Shown: one piece after another, positions 1 to 6,944 of the stretch
How the letters are laid out: the number at the start of each line of letters is the position of its first letter
Numbering within the stretch: position 1 is the stretch's first letter
Assembly (NCBI RefSeq): GCF_018860635.1
Contig: NZ_JAHKPT010000025.1
Coordinates: forward strand, 1-64,000
Source: Aliiglaciecola lipolytica
GTDB taxonomy: Bacteria > Pseudomonadota > Gammaproteobacteria > Enterobacterales > Alteromonadaceae
Direction of reading: 5' to 3'
DNA length: 64,000 nt
Notes under the pieces: model-generated
The model's database searches: none
What the model was told of the DNA's origin: nothing
The model's input: only the letters and a program-made list of their open reading frames with translations
Program-made: the position numbers and the translations under genes

Positions 1-57
1 AAATTTCAGGCACAAAAAAACCAACTAAAAAGTTGGTTTAATGTTTGGTACCAGAGG
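1..57. repeat. Direct repeat copy A of tRNA-Leu 3' end plus terminator
   Basis: These 57 bases are repeated without visible change at 219-275. In the second copy they form the last bases of the tRNA-Leu gene and its terminator hairpin. In this copy the sequence leaves the tRNA after the shared ccagagg, so only the tRNA 3' tip is duplicated. Such displaced tRNA 3' ends are typical of an old integration or excision event or of tandem tRNA loss; which one applies cannot be told from this window. Confidence 0.85.
14..39 (-). terminator. Duplicated tRNA-Leu terminator hairpin
   Basis: Read on the minus strand this is the 9-bp stem AAACCAACT/AGTTGGTTT with a four-base loop and a T run. It is identical to the terminator at 232-257 and belongs to the displaced repeat copy. 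It probably no longer serves a gene unless a second tRNA lies further left outside the window. Confidence 0.6.
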
Positions 58-218
58 GTAAGGCTGGTTTCTTTAGCAACGCAGTTGCGCCCAGCCGCAC
101 GACACGCCAAGGATGGCGTGGCTGGGTGAGCCACCATGGATGGGTTCAAATTGGGTTTTGTCTAGCGTTAATTCGAAGAGCTCACCTCACGAATAGTCCG
201 GCGAGTTGAGATTAACTC
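58..218. other. Spacer between the tRNA-Leu end repeats, with nested hairpins
   Basis: This 161-base stretch separates the two 57-bp repeats. It contains a small hairpin GCAAC-GCA-GTTGC near 75-87 and a nested hairpin at 91-125 (CCAGC outer arm, CACGCC-AAGGAT-GGCGTG inner stem, GCTGG). I see no open reading frame of note. It may be a dispersed intergenic repeat or the remnant of an integrated element; neither can be shown without a genome-wide comparison. Confidence 0.4.
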
Positions 219-275
219 AAATTTCAGGCACAAAAAAACCAACTAAAAAGTTGGTTTAATGTTTGGTACCAGAGG
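219..275. repeat. Direct repeat copy B of tRNA-Leu 3' end plus terminator
   Basis: Second member of the 57-bp direct repeat (first copy at 1-57). Here the repeat covers the terminator and the last dozen bases of the intact tRNA-Leu gene, so this copy is the resident one. Confidence 0.85.
232..257 (-). terminator. Rho-independent terminator of tRNA-Leu
   Basis: On the minus strand, directly after the tRNA CCA end, a 9-bp perfect stem AAACCAACT/AGTTGGTTT with a TTTT loop is followed by a T run. Position and structure fit an intrinsic terminator for the tRNA transcript. Confidence 0.8.
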
Positions 276-350
276 CCGGACTTGAACCGGCACACCATTA
301 CTGGCGGCGGATTTTGAATCCGCTGCGTCTACCAATTCCGCCACTCTGGC
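264..350 (-). tRNA. tRNA-Leu (anticodon CAA)
   Basis: The minus strand folds as an 87-nt class II tRNA with encoded CCA. The acceptor stem GCCAGAG pairs with CTCTGGT (a G-T pair at the first position). The anticodon stem GCGGA/TCCGC encloses loop TTCAAAA, giving anticodon CAA for the UUG leucine codon. A long variable arm and the T-loop sequence GTTCAAGTC are present. The long variable arm and length of 87 support leucine identity. A terminator follows at once, and the 3' end is duplicated at 1-57. Confidence 0.95.
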
Positions 351-526
351 AACGTACGCTTAATCTATTTGATTAAGCGTTTGGTATACTCGCTGTGCTA
401 ACGAGTGGCAGGCATTATATCTTCGCAATTTCTGCTTGCAAGTATTTTATGCAATGAACATCATCAAATGTCGATAAATTAGGCATAATCGGACAAATGA
501 TGTGCTCATGAACTGAATTTTTACTG

Positions 527-871
527 CTAAGCGTAAGTATCAACAGTTAACAAACTATCAGAACTGGATTTTTGTCCGCTAATTTGAGAAAGCGCGTTAA
601 GAAATTGACTGCCTTTTTCCTCATCACTTAGCTTATCTGCCTGAGACTTATTGCTATCCAGAAATGATTTCAATTCCGCTTGTTGATCTTTAGATAAAGA
701 ACTCAACATGGATGTCACTTGCTCTTGCTGCTCAGATGATAAAGACGCCACTGATGACTCAAGACCTGGCGGCACTGCACCTTGTGGCGGTGGTGGCGGA
801 CGTCTTTGTTGAGTATCATCCATGTTGATATCTGACATATTGATTGAACTGCTTTGACTATTAATTTGCAT
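527..871 (-). CDS. Small proline-rich protein with LSxxQQ repeats (unknown function)
   Basis: This encodes a 114-residue protein without an obvious signal peptide. Residues 23-29 are RRPPPPP. After that come three evenly spaced helical motifs, LSSEQQ, LSKDQQ and LSDEEK, which recall the LTxxQ motif of Spy/CpxP chaperones, although I cannot assign it to that family. The C-terminus is rich in Ser, Asp and Gln. It starts 14 bases after the end of the 886-1149 gene on the same strand, so the two are probably cotranscribed, divergently from the two-component system. The function is not known to me. Composition and context make it a plausible real gene; homologues near BaeSR-like systems would confirm it. 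Confidence 0.65.
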   Translation of the reverse strand: MQINSQSSSINMSDINMDDTQQRRPPPPPQGAVPPGLESSVASLSSEQQEQVTSMLSSLSKDQQAELKSFLDSNKSQADKLSDEEKGSQFLNALSQISGQKSSSDSLLTVDTYA

Positions 872-885
872 TGTTCGCTCCGGTA

Positions 886-1149
886 TTAGTTATTGTCTTC
901 AGATCTGCGCTGTCCATGCCCTTCCGGCACAGCTACAAGTTCGTCTTGCATGGTTTGGCAAGTAGCGGTAATGGTATCACCACGGGGCGTACTGAAGCTC
1001 ACTTCATCGCCTTCACTTTTTCCTTCACAAGCTTCGAGTGCTTCTTGTGGAGGCTTACCACCTCGCCCTTCTCTATCTGGCTTTGCTAGCGTTAATGGGC
1101 TGACTAAAACGGAACTCAAAATCAAAAGTGTCATCACTGATTTTTGCAT
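886..1149 (-). CDS. Small secreted protein with a two-cysteine EACEGK domain
   Basis: An 87-residue protein starting at the ATG at 1149, preceded by GGAG; a TTG two codons upstream is a poorer start. Residues 1-22 form a signal peptide ending in LTLAK, so the product is exported. The mature part contains ALEAC(E)GK, a TPRGD turn and a second Cys in ATC. The pattern ALxACxxK...GxC resembles that of the secreted protein at 4613-4921, which has four cysteines. It is the first gene of a probable two-gene minus-strand unit and faces the sensor kinase gene across a shared control region. Its function is unknown; periplasmic partner or reporter of the system is an inference. Confidence 0.72.
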   Translation of the reverse strand: MQKSVMTLLILSSVLVSPLTLAKPDREGRGGKPPQEALEACEGKSEGDEVSFSTPRGDTITATCQTMQDELVAVPEGHGQRRSEDNN

Positions 1150-1221
1150 ATACAATTCTCCAAAATTAAAAGATGTAAACGATTAAATTGACTATTTTCA
1201 CTGGTTAAAGGTTAACAAATG

Positions 1222-1240
1222 AATGTGCAGAAAGTGTGCA
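1222..1240 (-). promoter_or_regulatory. Candidate response-regulator binding site, copy 1
   Basis: On the minus strand this reads TGCACACTTTCTGCACATT. It matches 17 of 19 bases of the element at 3532-3550 upstream of the YHYH gene. The core is a direct repeat of TGCAC spaced 11 bases, as expected for OmpR-family regulators. It lies between the divergent starts of the sensor kinase gene and the small secreted protein gene. Confidence 0.55.
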
Positions 1241-1313
1241 TTTACCGTGGAATAAAGCGCTACTTCAGCTTTTGTGACTAGTGCAAGCCAAATTCACCCG
1301 ATATACTTGCGCC

Positions 1314-2792
1314 ATGAAAATGACAACTAAACTATTTTTGATTTTATTGGGCCTTATCACCACTATGCTGGTGATTTCTTTAAGCCTTGCCCAGTGGAGC
1401 TTTAAACAAGGATTTCTGGAATTTGTTTCTGGTATCGAACAAAGCCGTCTTGAGAAAATAAGTAACGATGTACTGGCGCAATATGTATTGTCCAAGAACA
1501 GTTGGGAAGACGTTCAACGGATTGGTCTGGAAGACTTTATCAACAACAATAAACGTTTTAATTCTCCGCCAAAACATCCGCCCATGAATAATAGAGGTGG
1601 TGGAGAGCGGCCAAGACATGCTCCGCCTCCCCACCAGCAACTGCTTGCCAATAGGCCTAACGAGAAACCCAATCCAGGTGCGCCCTGGCGGGATAACACG
1701 TCCGGCCCTCCAACGGGGTTATTCGACGTAAATGGCGCGCTACTTTCAGGTGATGACCACTCAGATAATAGTCAGAACTCGTTTAGCTATCCATTGTATA
1801 TAGATAATATAAAAGTGGGCGAACTTAGAAGCTGGCCAAGCATTGAAGGCTCCTCTGAGTCAGCAAACCTATTTGCGCAAAAACAATTTTCTGCTTTTTT
1901 AATTATTGGACTCGTCTGTTTAATTTTGGCCGGCTTGCTGTCACTGTTGGTATCTCGTAAATTGTTGCAGCCCATCAAACTAATTATGCAAGGTGTTTCC
2001 CAACTTAGTAGCGGCAATTACGCTGTTAATCTCACCACAAATCGCAAAGATGAACTTGGCGAACTAATGGATAACGTTTCCTACTTAAGCCAAACCTTAA
2101 ATAAAAACCGCTCTGCCAAAAATCGGCTTTTTGCGGATATTTCTCACGAATTGAGAACTCCGTTAACAGTGCTAACCGGTGAAATTGATTTATTAAAAGA
2201 AGGGGTTAGACCCTTTAACTTGAAAAATTTACTATCTCTGGAACAGGAAACTGAGCGTCTAAATCATCTGGTTGAAGATTTGTACCAACTATCTCTATCG
2301 GATGTGGGAGCATTGAAGTACTCCATGGTTCAGACAAACTTATCCGAAACTGTTGAACGCTGCATTCAAAGTGTTAGCCAGCACGCAGGAGCAAAGTCGA
2401 TAAAAATAACTGCCGACATTCAACACAATATTATGATGACCATGGATAATAGGCGAATTGAACAACTGTGCTTGAACTTGCTAATGAATTCCATTGCATA
2501 TACAGATACGCCTGGGCAGATAGATATAGCTTTATCGGTACAACAAGAGCACATTAGCTTACGCATCAACGACTCCAAACCATCAGTTAAACATAGCGAT
2601 TGCGAGAAGCTATTTGAACCCATGTTTAGGTTAGATTCATCGCGCACCAGCAGAGAATCCGGTGCAGGATTGGGTCTTACAATTTGTAAAAATATTGCAG
2701 AAGCCCATCAGGGGCAAATTAAGGCATCACCATCTTCGCTAGGTGGCTTATGTATCGAAGTAATGTTTCCGTTACCAAGGGGTGAAAAGTGA
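1314..2792 (+). CDS. BaeS-like sensor histidine kinase with a Pro/His-rich periplasmic domain
   Basis: Membrane histidine kinase of 492 residues. I chose the ATG at 1314; a GTG at 1281 would add eleven residues before the first membrane segment. The order is TM1 (about 6-26), a periplasmic domain (about 27-190) with an unusual Pro/His/Arg-rich stretch (PPKHPPMNN, RPRHAPPPHQQ), TM2 (about 192-212), HAMP, the DHp helix with ISHELRTPLTVL (His278 as phosphoacceptor), and an ATPase domain with LCLNLLMNSIAYT (N box) and SGAGLGLTIC (G box). It resembles BaeS in layout. The stop overlaps the GTG of the response regulator gene by four bases, so the two are coupled. The signal is unknown; the His-rich segment makes a metal ion possible but unproven. 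Confidence 0.9.
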   Translation: MKMTTKLFLILLGLITTMLVISLSLAQWSFKQGFLEFVSGIEQSRLEKISNDVLAQYVLSKNSWEDVQRIGLEDFINNNKRFNSPPKHPPMNNRGGGERPRHAPPPHQQLLANRPNEKPNPGAPWRDNTSGPPTGLFDVNGALLSGDDHSDNSQNSFSYPLYIDNIKVGELRSWPSIEGSSESANLFAQKQFSAFLIIGLVCLILAGLLSLLVSRKLLQPIKLIMQGVSQLSSGNYAVNLTTNRKDELGELMDNVSYLSQTLNKNRSAKNRLFADISHELRTPLTVLTGEIDLLKEGVRPFNLKNLLSLEQETERLNHLVEDLYQLSLSDVGALKYSMVQTNLSETVERCIQSVSQHAGAKSIKITADIQHNIMMTMDNRRIEQLCLNLLMNSIAYTDTPGQIDIALSVQQEHISLRINDSKPSVKHSDCEKLFEPMFRLDSSRTSRESGAGLGLTICKNIAEAHQGQIKASPSSLGGLCIEVMFPLPRGEK

Positions 2793-3475
2793 ATCAACAA
2801 AAACATGTTCTGATTGTTGAAGATGAGCCCAAGATCGCTCAAATCTTAGTTGAGTTTTTACAACTAGAAGATTTTCAGGCTACCGTTTTACACGATGGCA
2901 AAAACGTAATCGAGTTTGTCAAAAAACACTCCCCTGACTTCGTTATTCTGGATGTCATGTTGCCGTTTAAAGATGGTTACACTCTATGTAAAGAAATTCG
3001 TCAATTTTCCACGGTTCCGATTCTGATGTTAACCGCCAGAGTAGATGAAATAGATAGAATAATGGGCTTAGGAATTGGAGCCGATGATTATGTTTGCAAA
3101 CCTTTTTCCGCCCGAGAAGTGGTAGCAAGAGTACAAGCCATATTGCGTCGATTTGAACAACAATCGATTTCCTTAGACAATGTAGTTACCTATAAAAATA
3201 TTCAACTGGATTTAGCTCGTCACCAGACCACAGTAGCGGATGTTCACGTTGAATTAACCCCGGTGGAATTTAGGTTATTACTGGCCTTAGTTAAGCGTCC
3301 TGGCGTGGTATTTTCACGCGACCAACTAATGAATACCTGTTATGAGGATGAGCGAATTGTTAGCTCACGTACTATTGATAGTCACATGAAAAATCTAAGA
3401 GCTAAATTACAAATAGGTCAATCCGCAAATCCCCTGCTACATTCAATTTATGGCGTTGGTTATAAAATCGAATAA
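2789..3475 (+). CDS. BaeR-like OmpR/PhoB-family response regulator
   Basis: A 228-residue response regulator starting with GTG inside the kinase stop region. The receiver domain (about 6-117) has the acidic pair in IVEDEP, Asp55 in VILDVMLP as phosphorylation site, the Thr in LMLTAR and the Lys in CKPFSAREV. The C-terminal winged helix (about 128-228) has VELTPVEFRLL and ends in SIYGVGYKIE. It is closest in feel to BaeR. It most likely binds the TGCAC direct repeats at 1222-1240 and 3532-3550, which would give autoregulation and control of the YHYH lipoprotein gene; this is inference from position and repeat spacing. Confidence 0.92.
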   Translation: MNQQKHVLIVEDEPKIAQILVEFLQLEDFQATVLHDGKNVIEFVKKHSPDFVILDVMLPFKDGYTLCKEIRQFSTVPILMLTARVDEIDRIMGLGIGADDYVCKPFSAREVVARVQAILRRFEQQSISLDNVVTYKNIQLDLARHQTTVADVHVELTPVEFRLLLALVKRPGVVFSRDQLMNTCYEDERIVSSRTIDSHMKNLRAKLQIGQSANPLLHSIYGVGYKIE

Positions 3476-3531
3476 GTACGGGCAGCGAATCTTCCAAGGG
3501 CTTTAAAATTCAATCAAAAACACACTTTATT

Positions 3532-3550
3532 TGCACAGTCTCTGCACATT
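3532..3550 (+). promoter_or_regulatory. Candidate response-regulator binding site, copy 2
   Basis: TGCACAGTCTCTGCACATT, 17 of 19 bases identical to the minus strand at 1222-1240. The two TGCAC half-sites start 11 bases apart. A TATGCT that could be a -10 box lies at 3558-3563, so the element would overlap the -35 region, the usual place for an OmpR-family activator. It controls the YHYH gene at 3605 if real. Confidence 0.55.
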
Positions 3551-3604
3551 TCGTCGCTATGCTTTCGCTCATTCAAATATTGAGTACAAAGTAGAGGCTC
3601 TAGA

Positions 3605-4597
3605 ATGCAAAAAAAATCATGTTTTGCTCTATCATTGATAATTAGCAGCGTATTGTTATACGGATGTAATGGCAGCCAAACAGATGATGTCACTGTTGAT
3701 GATGGAAGTAGCAGTGACGACAGTTCGCTGACAACCCAATCTACTTTCGACCCAGATGTGTTTCACGATGGTGCGCTACTTGAAACCCCTACCATTGAAA
3801 ACTGCACTTTATCAGGTGGAACCTCAACGACTTGCTACCGGATCACTATCGCTGGCGAGCCTGTCACAACGGACATCGGTCCCTTTTGTCCTCCTACTAT
3901 TTATTCCGATGCCAGTGAAGGAGGAATCTGGTTTGACGGTTCAGGGGAAGTGTATGATATTGATGGCGAATTTATTCTCAATCTTGCCAATCTCTACGGC
4001 GCCGATTGGCAACTTTATGATCCTGAAACAGGCAACGTCAATGTAACCAATACGCAAGCTTCTTGCGAAGGTGCGGCCCGCCCGAATGTTGCAGAAGAAT
4101 ACCAAAATCACTGTGTCGAATGCTCACTCACTTACTTTGGTGGTGCAGTGTCTCAAACCTTTTTAATCCCCGTTGAACCCGTTGCAATGAGCAATCCCGA
4201 CAGTATCAACAATAACGATTTGGGAATAACAGTTAACGGCGTGGTGTTAGCTCCTCCTGCTCCTGTTGACGCTATTCTTGCAGCCAATACCATCGCTGCG
4301 TTTGATGATTGTGGTGGACACATCAATCCGTTTGAAGGCTACCACTATCATGCTTCAACTGGTTGCACAGAATCGGTATTTCAAGACGACAATCACGCCA
4401 GTTTATTAGGTTATGCCATCGACGGATACGGTATTTATGGAATGCTAAATATGTCTGGCGAAGAAGATTACGACTTGGACGAATGTCGTGGTCATAGTGA
4501 TGACACTAGAGGCTATCACTACCATTCGGCGAGCGCTGGAGAAAATATGTTTATCGGTTGTTTCAAAGGTGAACAAGGGTACTTGGTTAGCGAGTAA
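3605..4597 (+). CDS. YHYH-domain lipoprotein
   Basis: A 330-residue exported protein. The N-terminus has a lipoprotein signal with lipobox LLYGC (Cys21), followed by an acidic Ser/Asp linker. The C-terminal half carries the family signature twice: EGYHYHAS and RGYHYHSA, together with DGYGIYGM between them and FDDCGGHINP. This identifies the YHYH domain family, whose biochemical role is not established; the conserved His-Tyr-His clusters suggest a metal site. Several cysteines may form disulfides. It follows the two-component genes with a 129-base gap containing the candidate operator, and is followed by a small secreted cysteine protein after 15 bases, so those two are probably one transcript. 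Confidence 0.85.
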   Translation: MQKKSCFALSLIISSVLLYGCNGSQTDDVTVDDGSSSDDSSLTTQSTFDPDVFHDGALLETPTIENCTLSGGTSTTCYRITIAGEPVTTDIGPFCPPTIYSDASEGGIWFDGSGEVYDIDGEFILNLANLYGADWQLYDPETGNVNVTNTQASCEGAARPNVAEEYQNHCVECSLTYFGGAVSQTFLIPVEPVAMSNPDSINNNDLGITVNGVVLAPPAPVDAILAANTIAAFDDCGGHINPFEGYHYHASTGCTESVFQDDNHASLLGYAIDGYGIYGMLNMSGEEDYDLDECRGHSDDTRGYHYHSASAGENMFIGCFKGEQGYLVSE

Positions 4598-4612
4598 TTA
4601 TTTAAGGATAAA

Positions 4613-4921
4613 ATGATGAAAAAATATGTATTGATAGTTGGATTAGTTGCTTTTAACAGTGTTGCTCATCAAGGGCACATTGACGATACAGCATTACAAG
4701 CATGCGCTGAGAAGGCTATAGCAACCCCTTGTGGATACGTGTCAGCCAACCTACAACTACACAAGGGCAGCTGCCAACAATTTAATCAAAATCTTATTTG
4801 TGTGCGGAATAAACCCCTTGAGACAGTGACGGACGAGAAATTGGCTAAGCTCAGAGCCGAGGGTGAAGTTGCCATATCGACTTGGTTGTCGAAACGACAT
4901 GCCTCCCATAAAGGACACTAG
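4613..4921 (+). CDS. Small secreted four-cysteine protein
   Basis: A 102-residue protein with an N-terminal signal peptide (MMKKYVLIVGLVAFNSVAH) and four cysteines in the pattern ALQAC...ATPCG...KGSCQQF...LICV. The ALxACxxK start, GxC middle and hydrophobic LxxV end match the smaller protein at 886-1149, which keeps only the first and third cysteines, so the two look like distant paralogues. The C-terminus is His-rich (KRHASHKGH). It sits 15 bases after the YHYH gene and is likely cotranscribed. Function unknown; periplasmic or secreted location is inferred from the signal peptide. Confidence 0.75.
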   Translation: MMKKYVLIVGLVAFNSVAHQGHIDDTALQACAEKAIATPCGYVSANLQLHKGSCQQFNQNLICVRNKPLETVTDEKLAKLRAEGEVAISTWLSKRHASHKGH

Positions 4922-4939
4922 TAGGTTAATTTAAGTCGG

Positions 4940-4971
4940 TTTAATTAAGCTGCAAGCAGTCTCTAATTAAA
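4940..4971. terminator. Weak inverted repeat between convergent genes
   Basis: TTTAATTA and TAATTAAA form arms around CTGCAAGCAG, which can itself pair. It lies between the convergent genes ending at 4921 and 4990. The stem is AT-rich, so a terminator role is only possible. Confidence 0.3.
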
Positions 4972-4989
4972 AATCGCAAACGAAGATCT

Positions 4990-5640
4990 TTATTGCTCAC
5001 TGAAGTCATACACTTTAGGTAAATAAAAATCTTCGCCTGCTTTGTGTTTTTTCTGCATTACGTCAAAAAATGCTCTGATTGAAATCCCGTGGACTTTGAC
5101 AACATTCAGCTTGTGTTGCAAATCATCAATGAAATCTTCACTAATATTATGCGCGTATTTAATTAACTCCAAATCAGCCTCGTCCCCCACATCAAAGTAG
5201 CTTTGTATAAAAGTATGCAACTGAGCAATGCGAAACAACACTTTCATTGAACTTGGGATCCAGCGCTTAAATTCCATATCTGGATGATTAATTAAACCTC
5301 TATCAACTTCTTGGTTTTTCATCCAAGGAATGCAATGAATTTCAAACCCTCGATGGGTAAACACCTTGTAAATAGACAACCTAGGAGCTCGCGTAAATTC
5401 GACTGAGCCAAGCTGGCCGGCCTTACCATCAAGGGTTTTGGGATTCCAATTAGCCTGATTTAATAATCCATCAAGAGAGTTCTCAAAGCCATAACGAAAC
5501 ATTCCTTCGGCTAGGCCTAAGGAAGTCGAAACTGCATGGTAAAACGGTGGAACATTATTAAAAGTGATTTTTTGTTTAAGACGATTAATGTCTCGCAAGA
5601 CTAAATCATGACGTTTATTGATAGTAGGATCAGGGGACAT
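4990..5640 (-). CDS. Unrecognised 216-residue protein
   Basis: A soluble-looking protein without signal peptide or membrane segment. I do not recognise a family. It has a basic, charged N-terminus (NKRHDLVLRDINRLKQK), a central stretch with paired aromatic residues (VFTHRGFEIHCIPWMK) and a helical C-terminal half ending in FYLPKVYDFSEQ. The start is ATG at 5640. It stands alone: the neighbour at 4921 is convergent and the sugar kinase at 5734 lies 93 bases upstream on the same strand, so cotranscription with the kinase is possible. Base use looks like that of its neighbours. Confidence 0.7.
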   Translation of the reverse strand: MSPDPTINKRHDLVLRDINRLKQKITFNNVPPFYHAVSTSLGLAEGMFRYGFENSLDGLLNQANWNPKTLDGKAGQLGSVEFTRAPRLSIYKVFTHRGFEIHCIPWMKNQEVDRGLINHPDMEFKRWIPSSMKVLFRIAQLHTFIQSYFDVGDEADLELIKYAHNISEDFIDDLQHKLNVVKVHGISIRAFFDVMQKKHKAGEDFYLPKVYDFSEQ

Positions 5641-5733
5641 TTTTGCTAGGGCATTTAACCAAATTCATAATAACTAATAGTGTACTTGGATAAGGCTAAA
5701 TGCAACCTATAAACCTAGGTCTAGCAAAGACTT

Positions 5734-6702
5734 TTACGCTGCTTTGTAACCTTTCCAGAAGTTCTTAAATTTTTCTTGGGGCATAATCGAGCCGCGATGA
5801 TTAGTGACCTCTTTGGCAACTGCAGCCGCTTTTTCGATGGCACTTTTCATATCTAAGCCTAGGATTCTTGCTCCAAGGTAAACACCAGCAAAAGCATCGC
5901 CAGCTGAAGTGGTATCGATAACGGCGGGATTAGGGGCAACTTGCACTTCACAACATGCATCTGAGGAATAGCCGAAAACACTCTTCGAGCCATCTTTAAT
6001 AATCAGTTCATCAAAGCCACAACTATTTAAAAATTTGACAATTTGTTGCCGTTGTCGCAACCCAAATAGTTCGAAGTCTTCCATTCCCGGCAATAAAATA
6101 TTGGCTACCTGAAAACCCTGACCTATGGCATTTTGGGCGACTTTTTCGTTTTCCCATAAAGCGGGGCGATAATTTGGATCGAATGCAATATTGACACCTT
6201 TATTACGCAAACGACAAAGCATATGCAGTAACTGAGCACGATCATTGTCATTTAAGATAGCTAAGGTGATACCGGAAAAAAAGATTAATTGGCAATCTTG
6301 AAGGGCTTGTTCGGCATTTTTTGACAAGTTCTGCATTAACAATTTAGCCGCAGAGTCGTTGCGCCAATATAAAAAAGAACGCTCACCTTGATTATCTGTT
6401 TGCACCATGTAAGCACCCATAATACGCTTTTCATCTACTTCGATAAAACGATTATCTAAGCCTTCTAATTGCAACATATCGAGCAGTTGTGTGCTTACAG
6501 TATCGCTGCCAATGCAACTCATAAAATTAACATTTAATTGCTCAAAAGCACGTTTCATATAAACACTGCTATTAAAAGTATCCCCAGCAAAGCCCTTATG
6601 AAACTTGTCATCTCCGTATTGACTTAGCTCCATCATACATTCCCCAATCATGACAATAGGTTTTGAAGAATATATCTGCGAATTATCACTTTGTTGCACC
6701 AT
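5734..6702 (-). CDS. kdgK: 2-dehydro-3-deoxygluconokinase-type PfkB sugar kinase
   Basis: A 322-residue PfkB/ribokinase-family kinase. I prefer the ATG at 6702 over the GTG at 6732. The N-terminal motif IGECMMEL followed by GFAGDTFNSSVY is typical of KdgK, which phosphorylates 2-keto-3-deoxygluconate to KDPG for the Entner-Doudoroff aldolase. The C-terminal signature DTTSAGDAFAG holds the catalytic Asp and the anion hole. It is a cytoplasmic enzyme of uronate, alginate or pectin breakdown. No other pathway gene (eda, uxu, kdu) is nearby. A FadR-type regulator is encoded divergently, and its operator-like sequence lies upstream at 6846-6856. Fructokinase is the alternative, but the N-terminal motif favours KdgK. 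Confidence 0.82.
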   Translation of the reverse strand: MVQQSDNSQIYSSKPIVMIGECMMELSQYGDDKFHKGFAGDTFNSSVYMKRAFEQLNVNFMSCIGSDTVSTQLLDMLQLEGLDNRFIEVDEKRIMGAYMVQTDNQGERSFLYWRNDSAAKLLMQNLSKNAEQALQDCQLIFFSGITLAILNDNDRAQLLHMLCRLRNKGVNIAFDPNYRPALWENEKVAQNAIGQGFQVANILLPGMEDFELFGLRQRQQIVKFLNSCGFDELIIKDGSKSVFGYSSDACCEVQVAPNPAVIDTTSAGDAFAGVYLGARILGLDMKSAIEKAAAVAKEVTNHRGSIMPQEKFKNFWKGYKAA

Positions 6703-6845
6703 TATCCAGCTCACTTGTTTGTAAAACCACACCTAGATCATGAAGATCTGCTAATTATGTCCAGTTTCTGTCGATTCATATTGAATAAAAACCGCCAACA
6801 ACAAACTAACCAAAACAGAATGATAACATTACCAATTACAAATAT

Positions 6846-6856
6846 TGGTCATACCA
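6846..6856. promoter_or_regulatory. FadR/UxuR-type operator candidate
   Basis: TGGTCATACCA fits the FadR-subfamily GntR consensus TnGTnnnACnA exactly and resembles UxuR/ExuR sites (TTGGTATACCAA). It lies about 145 bases upstream of kdgK and is the best candidate site for the regulator encoded at 7424-8155. Confidence 0.5.
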
Positions 6857-6928
6857 CAATATTATGATCACAAATTAATGTCGATGGGTTTGAAATATAA
6901 AGATTTAAAATGAGAGAGAGGGAAATTA

Positions 6929-6944
6929 GGCCACCGAGGTGGCC
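6929..6944. repeat. GC-rich perfect palindrome
   Basis: GGCCACCGAGGTGGCC is a hairpin of 7-bp arms around GA in an otherwise AT-rich intergenic region. No T run follows on either strand, so it is not a clear terminator. A dispersed repeat or a binding site is possible. Confidence 0.4.

Noticed and set aside
871-1186. Plus-strand open frames across the small secreted protein gene
   Set aside because: They overlap the minus-strand gene, which has a signal peptide, a ribosome binding site and a paralogue; the plus-strand translations lack such support.
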